Shown here piece after piece: positions 25,710 through 34,752 of a stretch of 35,587 nucleotides of DNA. Positions within the stretch are counted from its first letter, which is position 1. Every line of letters starts with the position of its first letter. Source of the DNA: Bacteroidales bacterium (GTDB lineage: Bacteria; Bacteroidota; Bacteroidia; Bacteroidales; UBA3824); contig JAFXUC010000050.1 in the NCBI GenBank assembly GCA_017535325.1, positions 1 through 35,587 of the forward strand, in the 5' to 3' direction. The notes beneath the pieces are model-generated. The model ran no database searches, was not told the origin of the DNA, and saw only the letters and a program-made list of their open reading frames with translations. The position numbers and the translations under genes were made by a program.

Positions 25710-27188
25710 ATGTTAATCAAAATCATTCTTACCGTCGTATTCCTGGCGGTGATGGTCTCAGTAGGCCTTTATCAGAGAAAAACGGCAAAAAGTGTCGAAG
25801 GATTTGTTTTGGGCGGCAGAAACGTCGGTCCCTGGCTTACCGCTTTTGCTTACGGAACGTCGTATTTTTCGGCAGTCGTGTTTGTGGGTTACGCCGGACA
25901 GTTCGGCTGGAAATACGGACTTTCAAGTTCGTGGATCGGTATCGGAAACGCGCTTATCGGTTCGCTGTTTGCGTGGCTTGTCTTGGGAAAACGAACAAAA
26001 CTCATGACACAGCACATTCAGAGCAAAACCATGCCAGACTTTTTCGGGACGAGGTTTTCTTCGCAGGGACTGAGGATTGCCGCCTCAATCATCGCGTTTG
26101 TGTTTTTAATTCCTTATACGGCAGGCGTTTACAAAGGCATTTCAACGCTTTTTGAAATGGGATTCGGCATTTCTTACGAAGTCTGTGTCTGCATAATGGC
26201 GGCTCTGACTGCGCTTTACGTCATTCTCGGCGGTTACAAGGCGACGGCTGTCAACGACTTTATACAAGGCGTGATAATGCTTTTCGGAATTGCTGCTGTG
26301 ATTTTTGCCGTTTTGGAGACAAAAGGCGGTTTATCGGCTGCTGTTGAAAGTCTTTCTGCAATTCCCTCAGACAACAACCCTGAAATTAACGGCAGTTTTG
26401 CAAGTCTTTTCGGACCTGACCCGTGGAATCTTATAGGCGTTGTAATCCTCACGTCCTTAGGTACTTGGGGCTTACCGCAAATGGTTGGAAAATTCTATTC
26501 CATCACTGACGAAACGGCTATCAAACGCGGAACGGTAATTTCAACAATTTTTGCTTTTGTGGTTGCCGGCGGCTGCTACTTTTTGGGCGGTTTCGGACGG
26601 CTTTTCGGTACGCCTCAGACCCTTGCTAACGGCAAGTTGGATTTTGACTCAATCGTCCCCAAAATGCTTGAAAATCTGCCTGATGCGTTAATCGGTTTGG
26701 TCGTTTTGTTGGTGCTTTCGGCATCGATGTCAACGCTTGCCTCACTTGTTTTGACGTCAAGTTCCACGATGACGCTCGACCTTATTTACAGAAACAAGCA
26801 GGGCGAAGATGTTGAAAAACGCAAAGTTGTGGTTATGAGGGCGTTAATCGTATTTTTTATTGCGGTTTCGGTTATAATCGCGCTCAATCCTCCGACATTT
26901 ATCGCGCAGTTGATGGGAATTTCTTGGGGCGCGTTGGCGGGTGCGTTTTTAGCACCGTTTATGCTGGGACTTTATTGGAAAGGCGTTACGACAGCCTCTG
27001 TCTGGGCTTGTTTTGTCTGGGGTGTCGGCATAACGGTTTTGAATATGCTCCTCGGCAATCCGATGTCCCCGATTAACTGCGGCGCAATCGCGATGGTCGG
27101 CGGTTTTGCAGTGGTCTTTTTGGTCAGTCTTTTCACAGGAAAACCCGACAAAGACACTGTTGAAAATATTTGGAAATGTTACGAATAA
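25710..27188 (+). CDS. Sodium/solute symporter (SSS family)
   Basis: SSS transporters bring a solute in together with Na+. The 492-residue protein has about 13 hydrophobic helices, the family motif GGYKATAVNDFIQG around residues 171-184, and the Na2-site helix SASMSTLASLVLTSSS. It resembles the PutP and PanF branches. The next gene encodes PanE, so pantothenate or a related acid is a reasonable guess for the substrate, but the sequence alone does not show it. It starts five bases after the LRR gene and ends ten bases before panE, consistent with one operon. Confidence 0.9.
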   Translation: MLIKIILTVVFLAVMVSVGLYQRKTAKSVEGFVLGGRNVGPWLTAFAYGTSYFSAVVFVGYAGQFGWKYGLSSSWIGIGNALIGSLFAWLVLGKRTKLMTQHIQSKTMPDFFGTRFSSQGLRIAASIIAFVFLIPYTAGVYKGISTLFEMGFGISYEVCVCIMAALTALYVILGGYKATAVNDFIQGVIMLFGIAAVIFAVLETKGGLSAAVESLSAIPSDNNPEINGSFASLFGPDPWNLIGVVILTSLGTWGLPQMVGKFYSITDETAIKRGTVISTIFAFVVAGGCYFLGGFGRLFGTPQTLANGKLDFDSIVPKMLENLPDALIGLVVLLVLSASMSTLASLVLTSSSTMTLDLIYRNKQGEDVEKRKVVVMRALIVFFIAVSVIIALNPPTFIAQLMGISWGALAGAFLAPFMLGLYWKGVTTASVWACFVWGVGITVLNMLLGNPMSPINCGAIAMVGGFAVVFLVSLFTGKPDKDTVENIWKCYE

Positions 27189-27198
27189 TTGTTTAAAA

Positions 27199-28098
27199 AT
27201 GAAATATTCAGTTATCGGCACGGGTGCGGTAGGCGGTTTTTACGGCGCAAAACTTGCAAATGCGGGTTTTGACGTGGAATTTCTGCTGCACTCTGATTAT
27301 CAGTTTGTTAAGGAAAACGGTCTGAAAGTTCTCTCATGCGACGGAGATTTCTGTTTGAAAAATCCGAAAGTATTTTCTTCAACAACAGAGATGAGCAAAT
27401 CAGACGTCGTTTTGGTCGGCTTAAAATCTGTCAATCAGGAACTTCTGTACAAAATTCTGCCGCCGCTCCTTAAAGAAAACACTCTTGTAATTCTGATTCA
27501 AAACGGAATCGGTTTGGAAGAGGATTTGCAGCAAAAGTTTCCAGGACTTAATATTGCGGCGGGTCTGGCGTTTATCTGTTCGCAGAAAATATTGCCTGGA
27601 ATAATTGAGCATCTTTTTTACGGCAGCATCAATTTGGGCAATTTTTCGTGCAAGGACAAAGCCTTGTTTGATAGCGTCTTAAACGATTTCCTTAAAGCGG
27701 GAGTTCAGGCTCAGGAAGTGGAATATTATCAGGCGCGGTGGAAAAAAGCCGTCTGGAATATGCCTTTCAACGGAATGACCGTCGTTATGAATACTACAAC
27801 GGACAAATTGTTAAACAATCCTTACACCGAAAAACTCATTTACGACCAAATGAAAGAAGTAATTGACGCCGCTCAAACGCTTGGCGTTAAGGGACTTGAT
27901 TACTCATTTGCCGACAAAATGATTGAGATGACAAAGGCGATGATACCTTATTCTCCGAGCATGAAATTGGATTATGATTTCAAGCGGCCGATGGAGACGT
28001 ATTATCTTTACACCCGGCCTGTTGCAGAGGCTCTGAAAGCGGGCTTCGAGATGAAAAAGTTGGCAATGTTGGAGGCGCAATTGAGATTTTTGGGCTGA
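27199..28098 (+). CDS. panE: 2-dehydropantoate 2-reductase
   Basis: PanE reduces ketopantoate to pantoate with NADPH, a step of pantothenate and CoA synthesis. The 299-residue protein starts with the Rossmann motif GTGAVGGFYGAKL (residues 7-19). The catalytic Lys is probably Lys183 in RWKKAVWN, with Asn residues following as in the family. KRPMETYYL in the C-terminal domain corresponds to the conserved substrate-binding stretch. I chose the ATG at 27199, ten bases after the symporter stop codon; upstream in-frame codons overlap the symporter gene and are not part of PanE. Confidence 0.92.
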   Translation: MKYSVIGTGAVGGFYGAKLANAGFDVEFLLHSDYQFVKENGLKVLSCDGDFCLKNPKVFSSTTEMSKSDVVLVGLKSVNQELLYKILPPLLKENTLVILIQNGIGLEEDLQQKFPGLNIAAGLAFICSQKILPGIIEHLFYGSINLGNFSCKDKALFDSVLNDFLKAGVQAQEVEYYQARWKKAVWNMPFNGMTVVMNTTTDKLLNNPYTEKLIYDQMKEVIDAAQTLGVKGLDYSFADKMIEMTKAMIPYSPSMKLDYDFKRPMETYYLYTRPVAEALKAGFEMKKLAMLEAQLRFLG

Positions 28099-28100
28099 AA

Positions 28101-28130
28101 TTTGCATAAGGAAATTTAAACATATATTTA
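28101..28130 (+). promoter_or_regulatory. Candidate promoter of the second SiaC gene
   Basis: TTTG at 28101-28104 is followed after 18 bases by TATATTTA at 28123-28130, one mismatch from TAnnTTTG. It would allow expression apart from panE. Confidence 0.45.
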
Positions 28131-28148
28131 AAGCGAAAAAAATTGATT

Positions 28149-28565
28149 ATGGAACACGAGAACTCATTGAACAACAACGGTTTACCGGCGATAAATATTC
28201 CTGAGGCTTTTGATACGCCTGAGGTAATACTTGACAAAGAGCAGGGTATTTTTAAGATTACGGGCAATTCTTACCCGGAAGACCCGCTTTCTTTTTACCG
28301 TCCGATACACGAATGGTTTACTAAATATGCCATGCGGGCAAATGATGAAACCGTTTTGGAAGTTTATTTTAAATATTTCAGTACGTCGTCAACTCAGATT
28401 TTTTTCGATATTTTTAGGATTCTCGAAGATTTGAAACGTGATGGCAAAACAGTTATGATTCGTTGGTTTTACGATGCTGAAAACGAAGAAATCAAGGAAA
28501 ACGGCGAAAACTATTCGACACTCTTTTACGTGCCGTTTGAGTTTGTCGAAGTAAAAGGTGAATAA
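28149..28565 (+). CDS. SiaC-family (DUF1987) regulatory phosphoprotein, second copy
   Basis: The 138-residue protein shares the SiaC layout with the gene at 12348-12755: IFKITGNSYPEDPLSFYRPIH, then the phospho-site motif YFSTSS with Thr79, then a strand with VMIRWFYD. It has a longer N-terminus and diverges clearly from the other copy, so it is unlikely to be a recent duplicate. The ATG at 28149 is preferred to the in-frame TTG at 28143. It lies 50 bases after panE with its own possible promoter and ends at a terminator. Which phosphatase or kinase acts on it is unknown. Confidence 0.88.
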   Translation: MEHENSLNNNGLPAINIPEAFDTPEVILDKEQGIFKITGNSYPEDPLSFYRPIHEWFTKYAMRANDETVLEVYFKYFSTSSTQIFFDIFRILEDLKRDGKTVMIRWFYDAENEEIKENGENYSTLFYVPFEFVEVKGE

Positions 28566-28576
28566 AAAAACAAAAA

Positions 28577-28609
28577 AAAATTACGGGATTTTATGTCCCG
28601 TAATTTTTT
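28577..28609. terminator. Bidirectional terminator between SiaC and Ca2+ ATPase genes
   Basis: AAAATTACGGGA pairs with TCCCGTAATTTT around a 7-base loop, with a T-run on the plus strand and a matching A-run on the other side. The stem includes the last codons of the ATPase gene (stop at 28581). Confidence 0.9.
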
Positions 28610-31394
28610 TTATCTCTCCTGTTATCATCACCGCTGACGAAAGCCCTGTAATCCAGAGCCAGTCAATTAAATGCAAGTGGCAGACGTTGAACATCTTGCC
28701 GCCGATTTCGATTATAAAAATCTGACCGAAAAATATCACCGCCGCAATCGTTAAAAAGCCTTTGCACGTTTTGATTTTGTGGAATGCTGATTTGCCTGTC
28801 ATAAAGGCTTTTGCGTTGAACATATTCCAAAACTGTAAAAATACAAAAGTCGTAAAAAACAAACTGAGTTCATATTCGCTCAGACCGTCATAAACGCCCC
28901 ATGACTTTGTAAACAAGTCCGTAAACGCCGTTATGTCAGCGTGTTGCATAATCAGCAAAATTCCAAGCAAGAGAGCCGTAAATATTCCGCCGGTTAAGAA
29001 TATATGTCTGAACATCGGTTTTGAAATTATCGAATCCGCCATTTTTCGCGGTTTTTCTTTCATAACCGAGACATCGGGAGGCAGCGACGCCAAAGCAATT
29101 GCCGCAAAAGTGTCCATAATCAAATTCACCCAGAGCATCTGCGTAACCGTCAGCGGCGATTCCGTCCCCGTAAACGCTCCGATTAAGACAATCAGACACG
29201 CCACAACGTTAATCGTCATCTGAAACATAATAAACCGCTGAATGTTTTTGTAAAGCGAGCGTCCCCACATCACGGCGTTTGTTATCGTTCCGAAAGAGTT
29301 GTTTTGAATGGTCATGTCGGAGGCTTCTTTTGCAACCGCCGTACCGTCGCCCATCGAAAGTCCCGCGTCGGCAGCGTTCAAGGCGGGTGCGTCGTTTGTG
29401 CCGTCGCCGGTAACAGCCACCACCAAATCTTTGGCTTTTAAGAGTTTGACAAAGCGTTCTTTGTCAGATGGACGCGCCCTTGCGATGATTTTTATGTCAA
29501 GAACCCTGTCAAGAAGTTCCTTATCGGAGAGTGCCGCAAAATCCGTCCCCGTGATGATGTTTTTGTCAGAGTCTTTTTCCGTAAAAAGTCCGATTTGACG
29601 GCCGATTTCTTTTGCGGTGTTGACAGTGTCGCCGGTAACGATTTTGACCTGAATGCCCGCCTCTGAGCACTCTTTCACTGCCGCCGGCACTTCGTCTCTC
29701 ACGGGGTCAGAAATGCCGAAAACGCACGCCAAACGAAAACCTTTTGCAGACAGTTTTCCGTTTTCAAAAGGCTTTTCGCCGTCGTCCAACTTCTTGTAAG
29801 CCAAAGCCAAAGTACGCATTGCCTTGTTTTGGTAACCTGACAGAGTGCGGTAACAGTCAGCCTTTTCGTCCTCTGTCAGAGAGCAAAATTCCAAGACAAT
29901 TTCCGGCGCGCCTTTTAAGAACAAAACGTTGTTTTCCGTTAAGGTTGCCATATATTTGTTTTCGGTCGTAAAAGGCAGACGGTCAAGGATTGCGACGTTT
30001 TCCCTTACTCGTTTGTAGTCGATGTTTTGAGAGTTGAGCCAGAGCAAAAGTGCGCCTTCTGTCGGATTGCCGACAGCTTTTATTTTTTTTGAATCCGAAA
30101 AGTCGAGGTTTGCGGTAGAATTGCACGCAATGGCTTGATTTATAATCTGTTGGTCGCTTTCTAAAAATTTACAGTCGGCAACCTGCATTTGGTTTTTGGT
30201 AAGCGTGCCCGTTTTGTCGGTGCAGATAACCGAAACCGCGCCCATGGTCTCGCAAGAGTGCATTGTCCTGGGCAAAGTGTTTTCGTTCATGAGTTTGCGC
30301 ATGCTGAAAGCCAGAGAGAGCGTTACGGACATCGGCAGACCTTCCGGCACGGCAACGACGATTAACGTTACCGCAATCATCACAGTTTCAAGAAGATATG
30401 TGATAAAATTGAGCCAGCCTTCTGGTGCTTCAAAATCGGCGTTTCCGCCCGCAAAATACATAATAATACGTCCTACGACAATTAGTCCGGCAATAATATT
30501 GCTTAATTTTGTGATTAAGTTTGCGAGTCTGTCGAGTTTTTTCGACAGCGGGGTATCGTCGCCTTGCTCCACCTGAGCCGCTTTGAAAACTTTTCCCGCC
30601 TCGGTTTTGTCGCCGACGCTTATCACCTCTGCCGTGCAGTAGCCTTCCGTGATGGTTGTGCCTTTCATAATGCAGTCTGACGGATAAGTGGCTTCTTTGT
30701 CGGCTTTCAGCGGGTCGGCGGATTTGCGGCATTGAAGTTCGCCTGTCAGAGTGGACTCGTTGACGGTGAGGTTGAGCGACTCTTTTAGACGGCAGTCGGC
30801 GGGAATTTCTTCGCCGGTTTCAAGCAAAACAATGTCGCCGACAACGACATCTTTTCTGGGAATCTGACACGTATTGTTGTTTCTGATTACTTTTACGGGT
30901 GTCTCGTCGTTGACCTCGTTAAGGCTTTGAAAGGTTTTTTCGTTGTTTTTTTCGAGGAAATAGGCAACGCTTGTCGCAAGCAGCAGCGCGGCTATGATTC
31001 CGACGGGTTCAAAAAAGACGCTCATGTCTTTTCCCGCCCACACAAATTCGTAAATTGAAATGCCGATGGACATTATAAAAGCGGTTATCAAAATTTTAAA
31101 AAGCGGGTCGTTGAAACCGCCGAAAAACCCCGTCATAATTATCAAAACCGCCGAGACCGCAACAACAGCAGTCATCGCCCAAATCCTTTCGATTGGTAAA
31201 AAAAACGGTGTCAAAACGGAGAGAGCAAAAAGACAAAACATCACGATAGAAATCGGATGTTTGAAAGTTTCAAGAAGTTTTTGCCAAAAAGTCTCTTTTT
31301 CGGGTTGTGTTAAGACATTGATACCGTGAAGTTTACGGCTTTCCAAAACTTCATTATCGGACAGTCCTTTGTAATGGTGAACAGTTTGTGTCAT
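28581..31394 (-). CDS. P-type Ca2+-transporting ATPase, PMCA type
   Basis: These pumps export Ca2+ using ATP. The 937-residue protein has the A-domain TGE (217-219), the M4 motif PEGLP (350-354), the phosphorylated Asp393 in CTDKTGTLT, the hinge GDGTNDAP and an M6-like motif NLIMDTFAAIALA expected at the Ca2+ site. Before the A domain I see four hydrophobic segments (about 46-66, 71-91, 97-119, 131-148), where two are usual; the first and third both follow a short Phe-x-His/Asp-Pro motif and look alike. Substrate preference (Ca2+ versus other divalent ions) is by family. Upstream is a -7 box at 31421-31428. Confidence 0.93.
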   Translation of the reverse strand: MTQTVHHYKGLSDNEVLESRKLHGINVLTQPEKETFWQKLLETFKHPISIVMFCLFALSVLTPFFLPIERIWAMTAVVAVSAVLIIMTGFFGGFNDPLFKILITAFIMSIGISIYEFVWAGKDMSVFFEPVGIIAALLLATSVAYFLEKNNEKTFQSLNEVNDETPVKVIRNNNTCQIPRKDVVVGDIVLLETGEEIPADCRLKESLNLTVNESTLTGELQCRKSADPLKADKEATYPSDCIMKGTTITEGYCTAEVISVGDKTEAGKVFKAAQVEQGDDTPLSKKLDRLANLITKLSNIIAGLIVVGRIIMYFAGGNADFEAPEGWLNFITYLLETVMIAVTLIVVAVPEGLPMSVTLSLAFSMRKLMNENTLPRTMHSCETMGAVSVICTDKTGTLTKNQMQVADCKFLESDQQIINQAIACNSTANLDFSDSKKIKAVGNPTEGALLLWLNSQNIDYKRVRENVAILDRLPFTTENKYMATLTENNVLFLKGAPEIVLEFCSLTEDEKADCYRTLSGYQNKAMRTLALAYKKLDDGEKPFENGKLSAKGFRLACVFGISDPVRDEVPAAVKECSEAGIQVKIVTGDTVNTAKEIGRQIGLFTEKDSDKNIITGTDFAALSDKELLDRVLDIKIIARARPSDKERFVKLLKAKDLVVAVTGDGTNDAPALNAADAGLSMGDGTAVAKEASDMTIQNNSFGTITNAVMWGRSLYKNIQRFIMFQMTINVVACLIVLIGAFTGTESPLTVTQMLWVNLIMDTFAAIALASLPPDVSVMKEKPRKMADSIISKPMFRHIFLTGGIFTALLLGILLIMQHADITAFTDLFTKSWGVYDGLSEYELSLFFTTFVFLQFWNMFNAKAFMTGKSAFHKIKTCKGFLTIAAVIFFGQIFIIEIGGKMFNVCHLHLIDWLWITGLSSAVMITGEIKKITGHKIP

Positions 31395-31420
31395 ATCTGA
31401 TTATGATTTTTTATGATGTG

Positions 31421-31428
31421 CAAAGGTA
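31421..31428 (-). promoter_or_regulatory. -7 promoter element of the Ca2+ ATPase gene
   Basis: Read on the minus strand this is TACCTTTG, identical to the gyrA -7 box, 27 bases before the start codon. No clear -33 element. Confidence 0.55.
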
Positions 31429-31590
31429 CAAAAAAAATGCTATGTTTTTTGTTATTGTACGTTAAAGTTTTTAGAAAAAGATAGAGAACGAAAACATTTC
31501 TCTCAAAAATATATCACAATATGAACAAATATTTCTATCTACAAAAATATGACAATAATAATCTATATTATCCACAAATTTTCAGCCAAA

Positions 31591-31673
31591 AGAATCTGTC
31601 TAAAAGTTAATGCAGACACCATCATCTATAAATACTTGTAATACGGGTTGGAAAAAACGTTTAGACAGACTCT
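31591..31673. repeat. Imperfect inverted repeat, possible IS or MITE remnant
   Basis: AGAATCTGTCTAAAAGTT at 31591-31608 and the complement of AACGTTTAGACAGACTCT at 31656-31673 match at 16 of 18 positions and enclose 47 bases. The outer motif CTGTCTAAA resembles insertion-sequence ends I recall from Bacteroidetes. It could also act as a hairpin behind the broken protease gene. Confidence 0.55.
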
Positions 31674-31709
31674 TTCCTTTGACAAAATAATCCTTATTTG
31701 TGTCCTTTT

Positions 31710-32900
31710 TTAGTAACGCTCTAAACTCAATGTGGACAAAACGTTAGGTGCTTTTGAATACATACGGTAAGTTCCATTTGAACCTCTGTGTACTCCGACT
31801 GTATATCTTGTTGATGTACTACTAACGTATGTGTAGACAATACCACCGCTATCACCACTATCGCTACTATAAGTTGCTAATGTCAAATTGGTCAGCAAAT
31901 TTCCATTTGATGCTTGTGATTGTGCATTAGTATTCACTATATATCCAGAAGTATGACCTGTTGTTGCTCCTCGTTTGTTAACAGTAGTTCCCGTTCCTGG
32001 AAGACTTGTGGATGTTGACAAAAGATTTGAAAAATCTCCATATAGATAATTACTTGGGTCATAATTTGCTGTATCAGTTATGACTACAAAAGCAGCATCA
32101 ACTGTACCAGCGAGAGTGGATTGTGTGCATGTTCATATATTATCATTCCAATTATATACATATTCACCTACCGAAATAACATGTGCCGCAGTTACCATTC
32201 CGATTCTATGTTGTCCACTTGTTTCTCGCGCACGGAATGCAAAAGAACCATAAGCAGGCTGAGCAGTTGCACCTTCTAATGCTCCAAGCGACATTTTAGA
32301 CCCACTATATAATAGAGATTTTTCTTCTTTAAAAGGTTCTCCCTGCATGAATTTTATTGCAGAACTTTTTGAAATTTTATCTCTAAAATCATTAATAGCA
32401 AATTGTGTTGTATCAAGTAAATATACTTCAACAACATTGTTTTGTTCAGAAGCAAACCATAATGTTAAATTTGCCGATGTTGCGTTTTTGTTGTTTCTGA
32501 CATAATCTGTTATAGAATCCATTACCGCATTTAGTTCGGAAAGGGAATACTTACATTTTTGATATTTAATCTTCGCCGAATTATTATTTTCCCCGACAAT
32601 TTTAGCACCTACTGACGTATCGCCTTTGACCATAATTGTTAAATTACCGTTTTCATCCATAAATCCGCCACCGTAATATTCCTTATATAGGAATTTTGAT
32701 TTTGACGTTTTAGGTTTTGAAATTTCTGTGAGAATATTGTTCGCCTCTATTTGATTATCCATTGCAACTTCATCAACAGAATTGAATGTCGGTGTTTCGA
32801 CACTAATTGTACTATTATAATTCTCTGTGCTATTGGTATTACATGAAAAAAGTATTGCACAAATAGAGTAAAACCAAAATTTAGTTATGTTCTTCATCAT
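31710..32900 (-). pseudogene. Trypsin-like serine protease lipoprotein gene interrupted by an in-frame TGA
   Basis: One reading frame of 396 codons is broken only by a TGA at 32133-32135 (codon 256). The first part has a lipoprotein signal (Cys20 in ILFSC), an Asn/Thr-rich linker, a helical region and the catalytic His240 in TAAH. After the stop, the same frame continues with the likely catalytic Asp268 in GTVDAAFV and Ser351 in GDSGG, so the chymotrypsin-fold triad would be complete without the stop. Other genes here end in TGA, so it is an ordinary stop codon. This is either a recent nonsense mutation, a sequencing error or a truncated product of 255 residues lacking Asp and Ser. The region is more AT-rich than its neighbours. 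Confidence 0.8.
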
Positions 32901-32929
32901 TATTTTTTATTAGTTGTGTTTTTTTCTTT

Positions 32930-32961
32930 AAAAGTTCCGTAAATAAAAAATTTACGGAACT
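32930..32961 (-). terminator. Likely terminator of the ara operon
   Basis: AGTTCCGTAAA at 32933-32943 pairs perfectly with TTTACGGAACT at 32951-32961 around a 7-base A/T loop. On the minus strand it is followed by a short T-run (TTTT). It lies about 20 bases past the araB stop codon. Confidence 0.75.
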
Positions 32962-32983
32962 CGTTTAAATGCTATTCTCAATC

Positions 32984-34576
32984 TTACGCCTTGCACTCTA
33001 CTGCCTTCTTTTCAATATCGAGACCTTTTTTGTACGCCTCGATATAGCGGTTGAAGCCTTCAACTTCTTCGGGGGTCGGGGCGATTTCGGTGCCGGTGTT
33101 GCCTGCGAAGACTTGGGTTTCGAGCCAGTCGGGAAGGGTCTGTGATGAAGGATTGTTGACCACAAAGGATGCCAAGAGCGCAATGCCCCACGCACCTCCT
33201 TCACCTGCGGTCTCCATTACTGAGATGGGCGAGTTGAGGGCGGCGGCAAGGAACCTCTGCCCTACCCCTTTGGTCTTAAACAATCCGCCGTGTCCTGTCA
33301 AACGGTCAATTTTTACATGCTCGTCTTTGATGAGGATGTCGTTGCCGATTTTCAAAACGCCGATTGAACCGTAGAGATGTACGCGCATGAAGTTAGCGAG
33401 GTTGAACTTGTCGCCAGCAGTGCGGACAAACATCGGACGGCCTTCCGCCAAACCGGTTACAGGTTCGCCCGAAATGTAGTTGTACGATAGCAAACCGCCG
33501 CAATCTGCGTCGCCGTTCAATGCGTTGGTATAAAGTTTTGTGTAAAGTTCATTCATGTCAACTTTCTGACCCATAAGTTCTTGGAACTCTTTGAAAATGT
33601 TGACCCAAGCGTTGAGGTCAGAAGTGCAGTTGTTGCAGTGAACCATTGCCACAAGGCTGCCGTCGGGGGTTGTTACCATGTCGATGGCCTCGTAAGGCTT
33701 GGAGAGTTCCTTGTCGAGCACAATCATTGAGAACGATGATGTGCCTGCCGAAACGTTGCCAGTGCGCTGTTTTACGGCGTTGGTGGCTGCCATTCCTGTG
33801 CCTGCGTCGCCCTCGGGAGGACAGAACGGGATGCCGGCTTGAAGGTTGCCCGATACGTCGAGGAGTTTTGCGCCTTCTTGTGTGAGTTTGCCAGCGTCCT
33901 GACCTGCAACGAGAACTTTCGGGAAGATGTCTAACAACTTGAAGCCCAGTTTGTAAGGCTCAATCAGGTTGTCGAATTTCTCCACCATCTTGGCGTCATA
34001 GGTCTTGGTGTAAGGGTCAACGGGAATCATACCCGAAGCATCACCCACGCCGAGCACTTTTTCGCCGGTGAGTTGCCAGTGGATGTAGCCCGCGAGGGTG
34101 GTTTGGAACTTGATGTCTTTGACGTGGCTCTCGCGGTTGAGGATGCACTGATAAAGGTGCGAAATCGACCAACGGAGCGGAATGTTGTAGACAAAGAGTT
34201 CGGAGAGTTCCTTTGCGGCTTGGGCGGTGTTGGTGTTGCGCCAGGTGCGGAATGGCACGAGGATTTGGTTGTTGGCGTCGAAAGCCATATAGCCGTGCAT
34301 CATTGCGCTGATGCCGATGGCTGCGAGGTTTTTGATTTCTACGCCGTATTGTTTCTTGACATCGGCACGGAGGTCTTGGTAACAGTCTTGAAGACCTTTC
34401 CAGATGATGTCTTGGCTGTAAGTCCAGAGGCCGTCAACGAGTTGGTTTTCCCATTCAAAACTGCCTTGTGCGATGGGATTGTTGTTGCCGTCGATCATAA
34501 CGGCCTTTATGCGTGTGGAGCCAAACTCTATACCGAGCACGGCTTTGCCACTTTCGATTGTCTCTTTTGCTGTCAT
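32984..34576 (-). CDS. araB: L-ribulokinase (FGGY family)
   Basis: AraB phosphorylates L-ribulose with ATP in L-arabinose breakdown. The 530-residue protein starts with the FGGY nucleotide-binding strand [16 protein letters not shown]. It has the substrate region [12 protein letters not shown], the [15 protein letters not shown] and [12 protein letters not shown] stretches of the second domain, and the C-terminal [13 protein letters not shown] and [15 protein letters not shown] typical of this family. From memory it is very similar to the Bacteroides ribulokinase. araA lies upstream in the same direction, which supports the substrate over xylulose. The usual araD gene is not between them; instead there is a GxxExxY gene. 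Confidence 0.93.
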   Translation of the reverse strand: MTAKETIESGKAVLGIEFGSTRIKAVMIDGNNNPIAQGSFEWENQLVDGLWTYSQDIIWKGLQDCYQDLRADVKKQYGVEIKNLAAIGISAMMHGYMAFDANNQILVPFRTWRNTNTAQAAKELSELFVYNIPLRWSISHLYQCILNRESHVKDIKFQTTLAGYIHWQLTGEKVLGVGDASGMIPVDPYTKTYDAKMVEKFDNLIEPYKLGFKLLDIFPKVLVAGQDAGKLTQEGAKLLDVSGNLQAGIPFCPPEGDAGTGMAATNAVKQRTGNVSAGTSSFSMIVLDKELSKPYEAIDMVTTPDGSLVAMVHCNNCTSDLNAWVNIFKEFQELMGQKVDMNELYTKLYTNALNGDADCGGLLSYNYISGEPVTGLAEGRPMFVRTAGDKFNLANFMRVHLYGSIGVLKIGNDILIKDEHVKIDRLTGHGGLFKTKGVGQRFLAAALNSPISVMETAGEGGAWGIALLASFVVNNPSSQTLPDWLETQVFAGNTGTEIAPTPEEVEGFNRYIEAYKKGLDIEKKAVECKA

Positions 34577-34593
34577 TGTTTACATTATTTTTA

Positions 34594-34620
34594 ACAACGG
34601 AACACTCGGAAAAAACGGAA
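34594..34620 (+). repeat. Left terminal repeat of the GxxExxY unit
   Basis: The block begins ACAACGGAA and repeats CGGAA three times in 27 bases. It matches the block at 35180-35206 in direct orientation at 24 of 27 positions, and the block at 35210-35236 in inverted orientation at 21 of 27. Confidence 0.7.
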
Positions 34621-34752
34621 GGTTTTTAAAATTTCAGAAATTAAAACTAAAAAATACAAGTATTTTTAGTTTTTGAAAACACGGAATTTGGTTTCCGAAG
34701 TTTTATGTATGAATTTCAAAAAAAAATTCTGTGATTTCAGTGTTTTCCGGTG

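Larger units (their letters stand above)
31395..31709. other. Gene-free AT-rich stretch
   Basis: This 315-base gap contains the ATPase promoter element at 31421-31428 and the inverted-repeat structure at 31591-31673. The remainder (31430-31590) is AT-rich without a recognisable gene, RNA or promoter. Confidence 0.55.

Noticed and set aside
27106..27198. N-terminal extension of PanE
   Set aside because: It overlaps the symporter coding region and precedes the Rossmann motif, which normally starts within ten residues of the N-terminus.
32091..32140. Selenocysteine reading of the in-frame TGA (TGA-Thr-Cys) in the trypsin-like gene
   Set aside because: No convincing bacterial SECIS hairpin follows the TGA, the position is not catalytic in trypsin-like proteases, and no Sec genes are seen. 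A nonsense change is simpler.
34073..34594. 173-codon open frame antisense to araB
   Set aside because: araB is strongly supported; the antisense frame shows no recognisable domain and looks like a codon-bias shadow.
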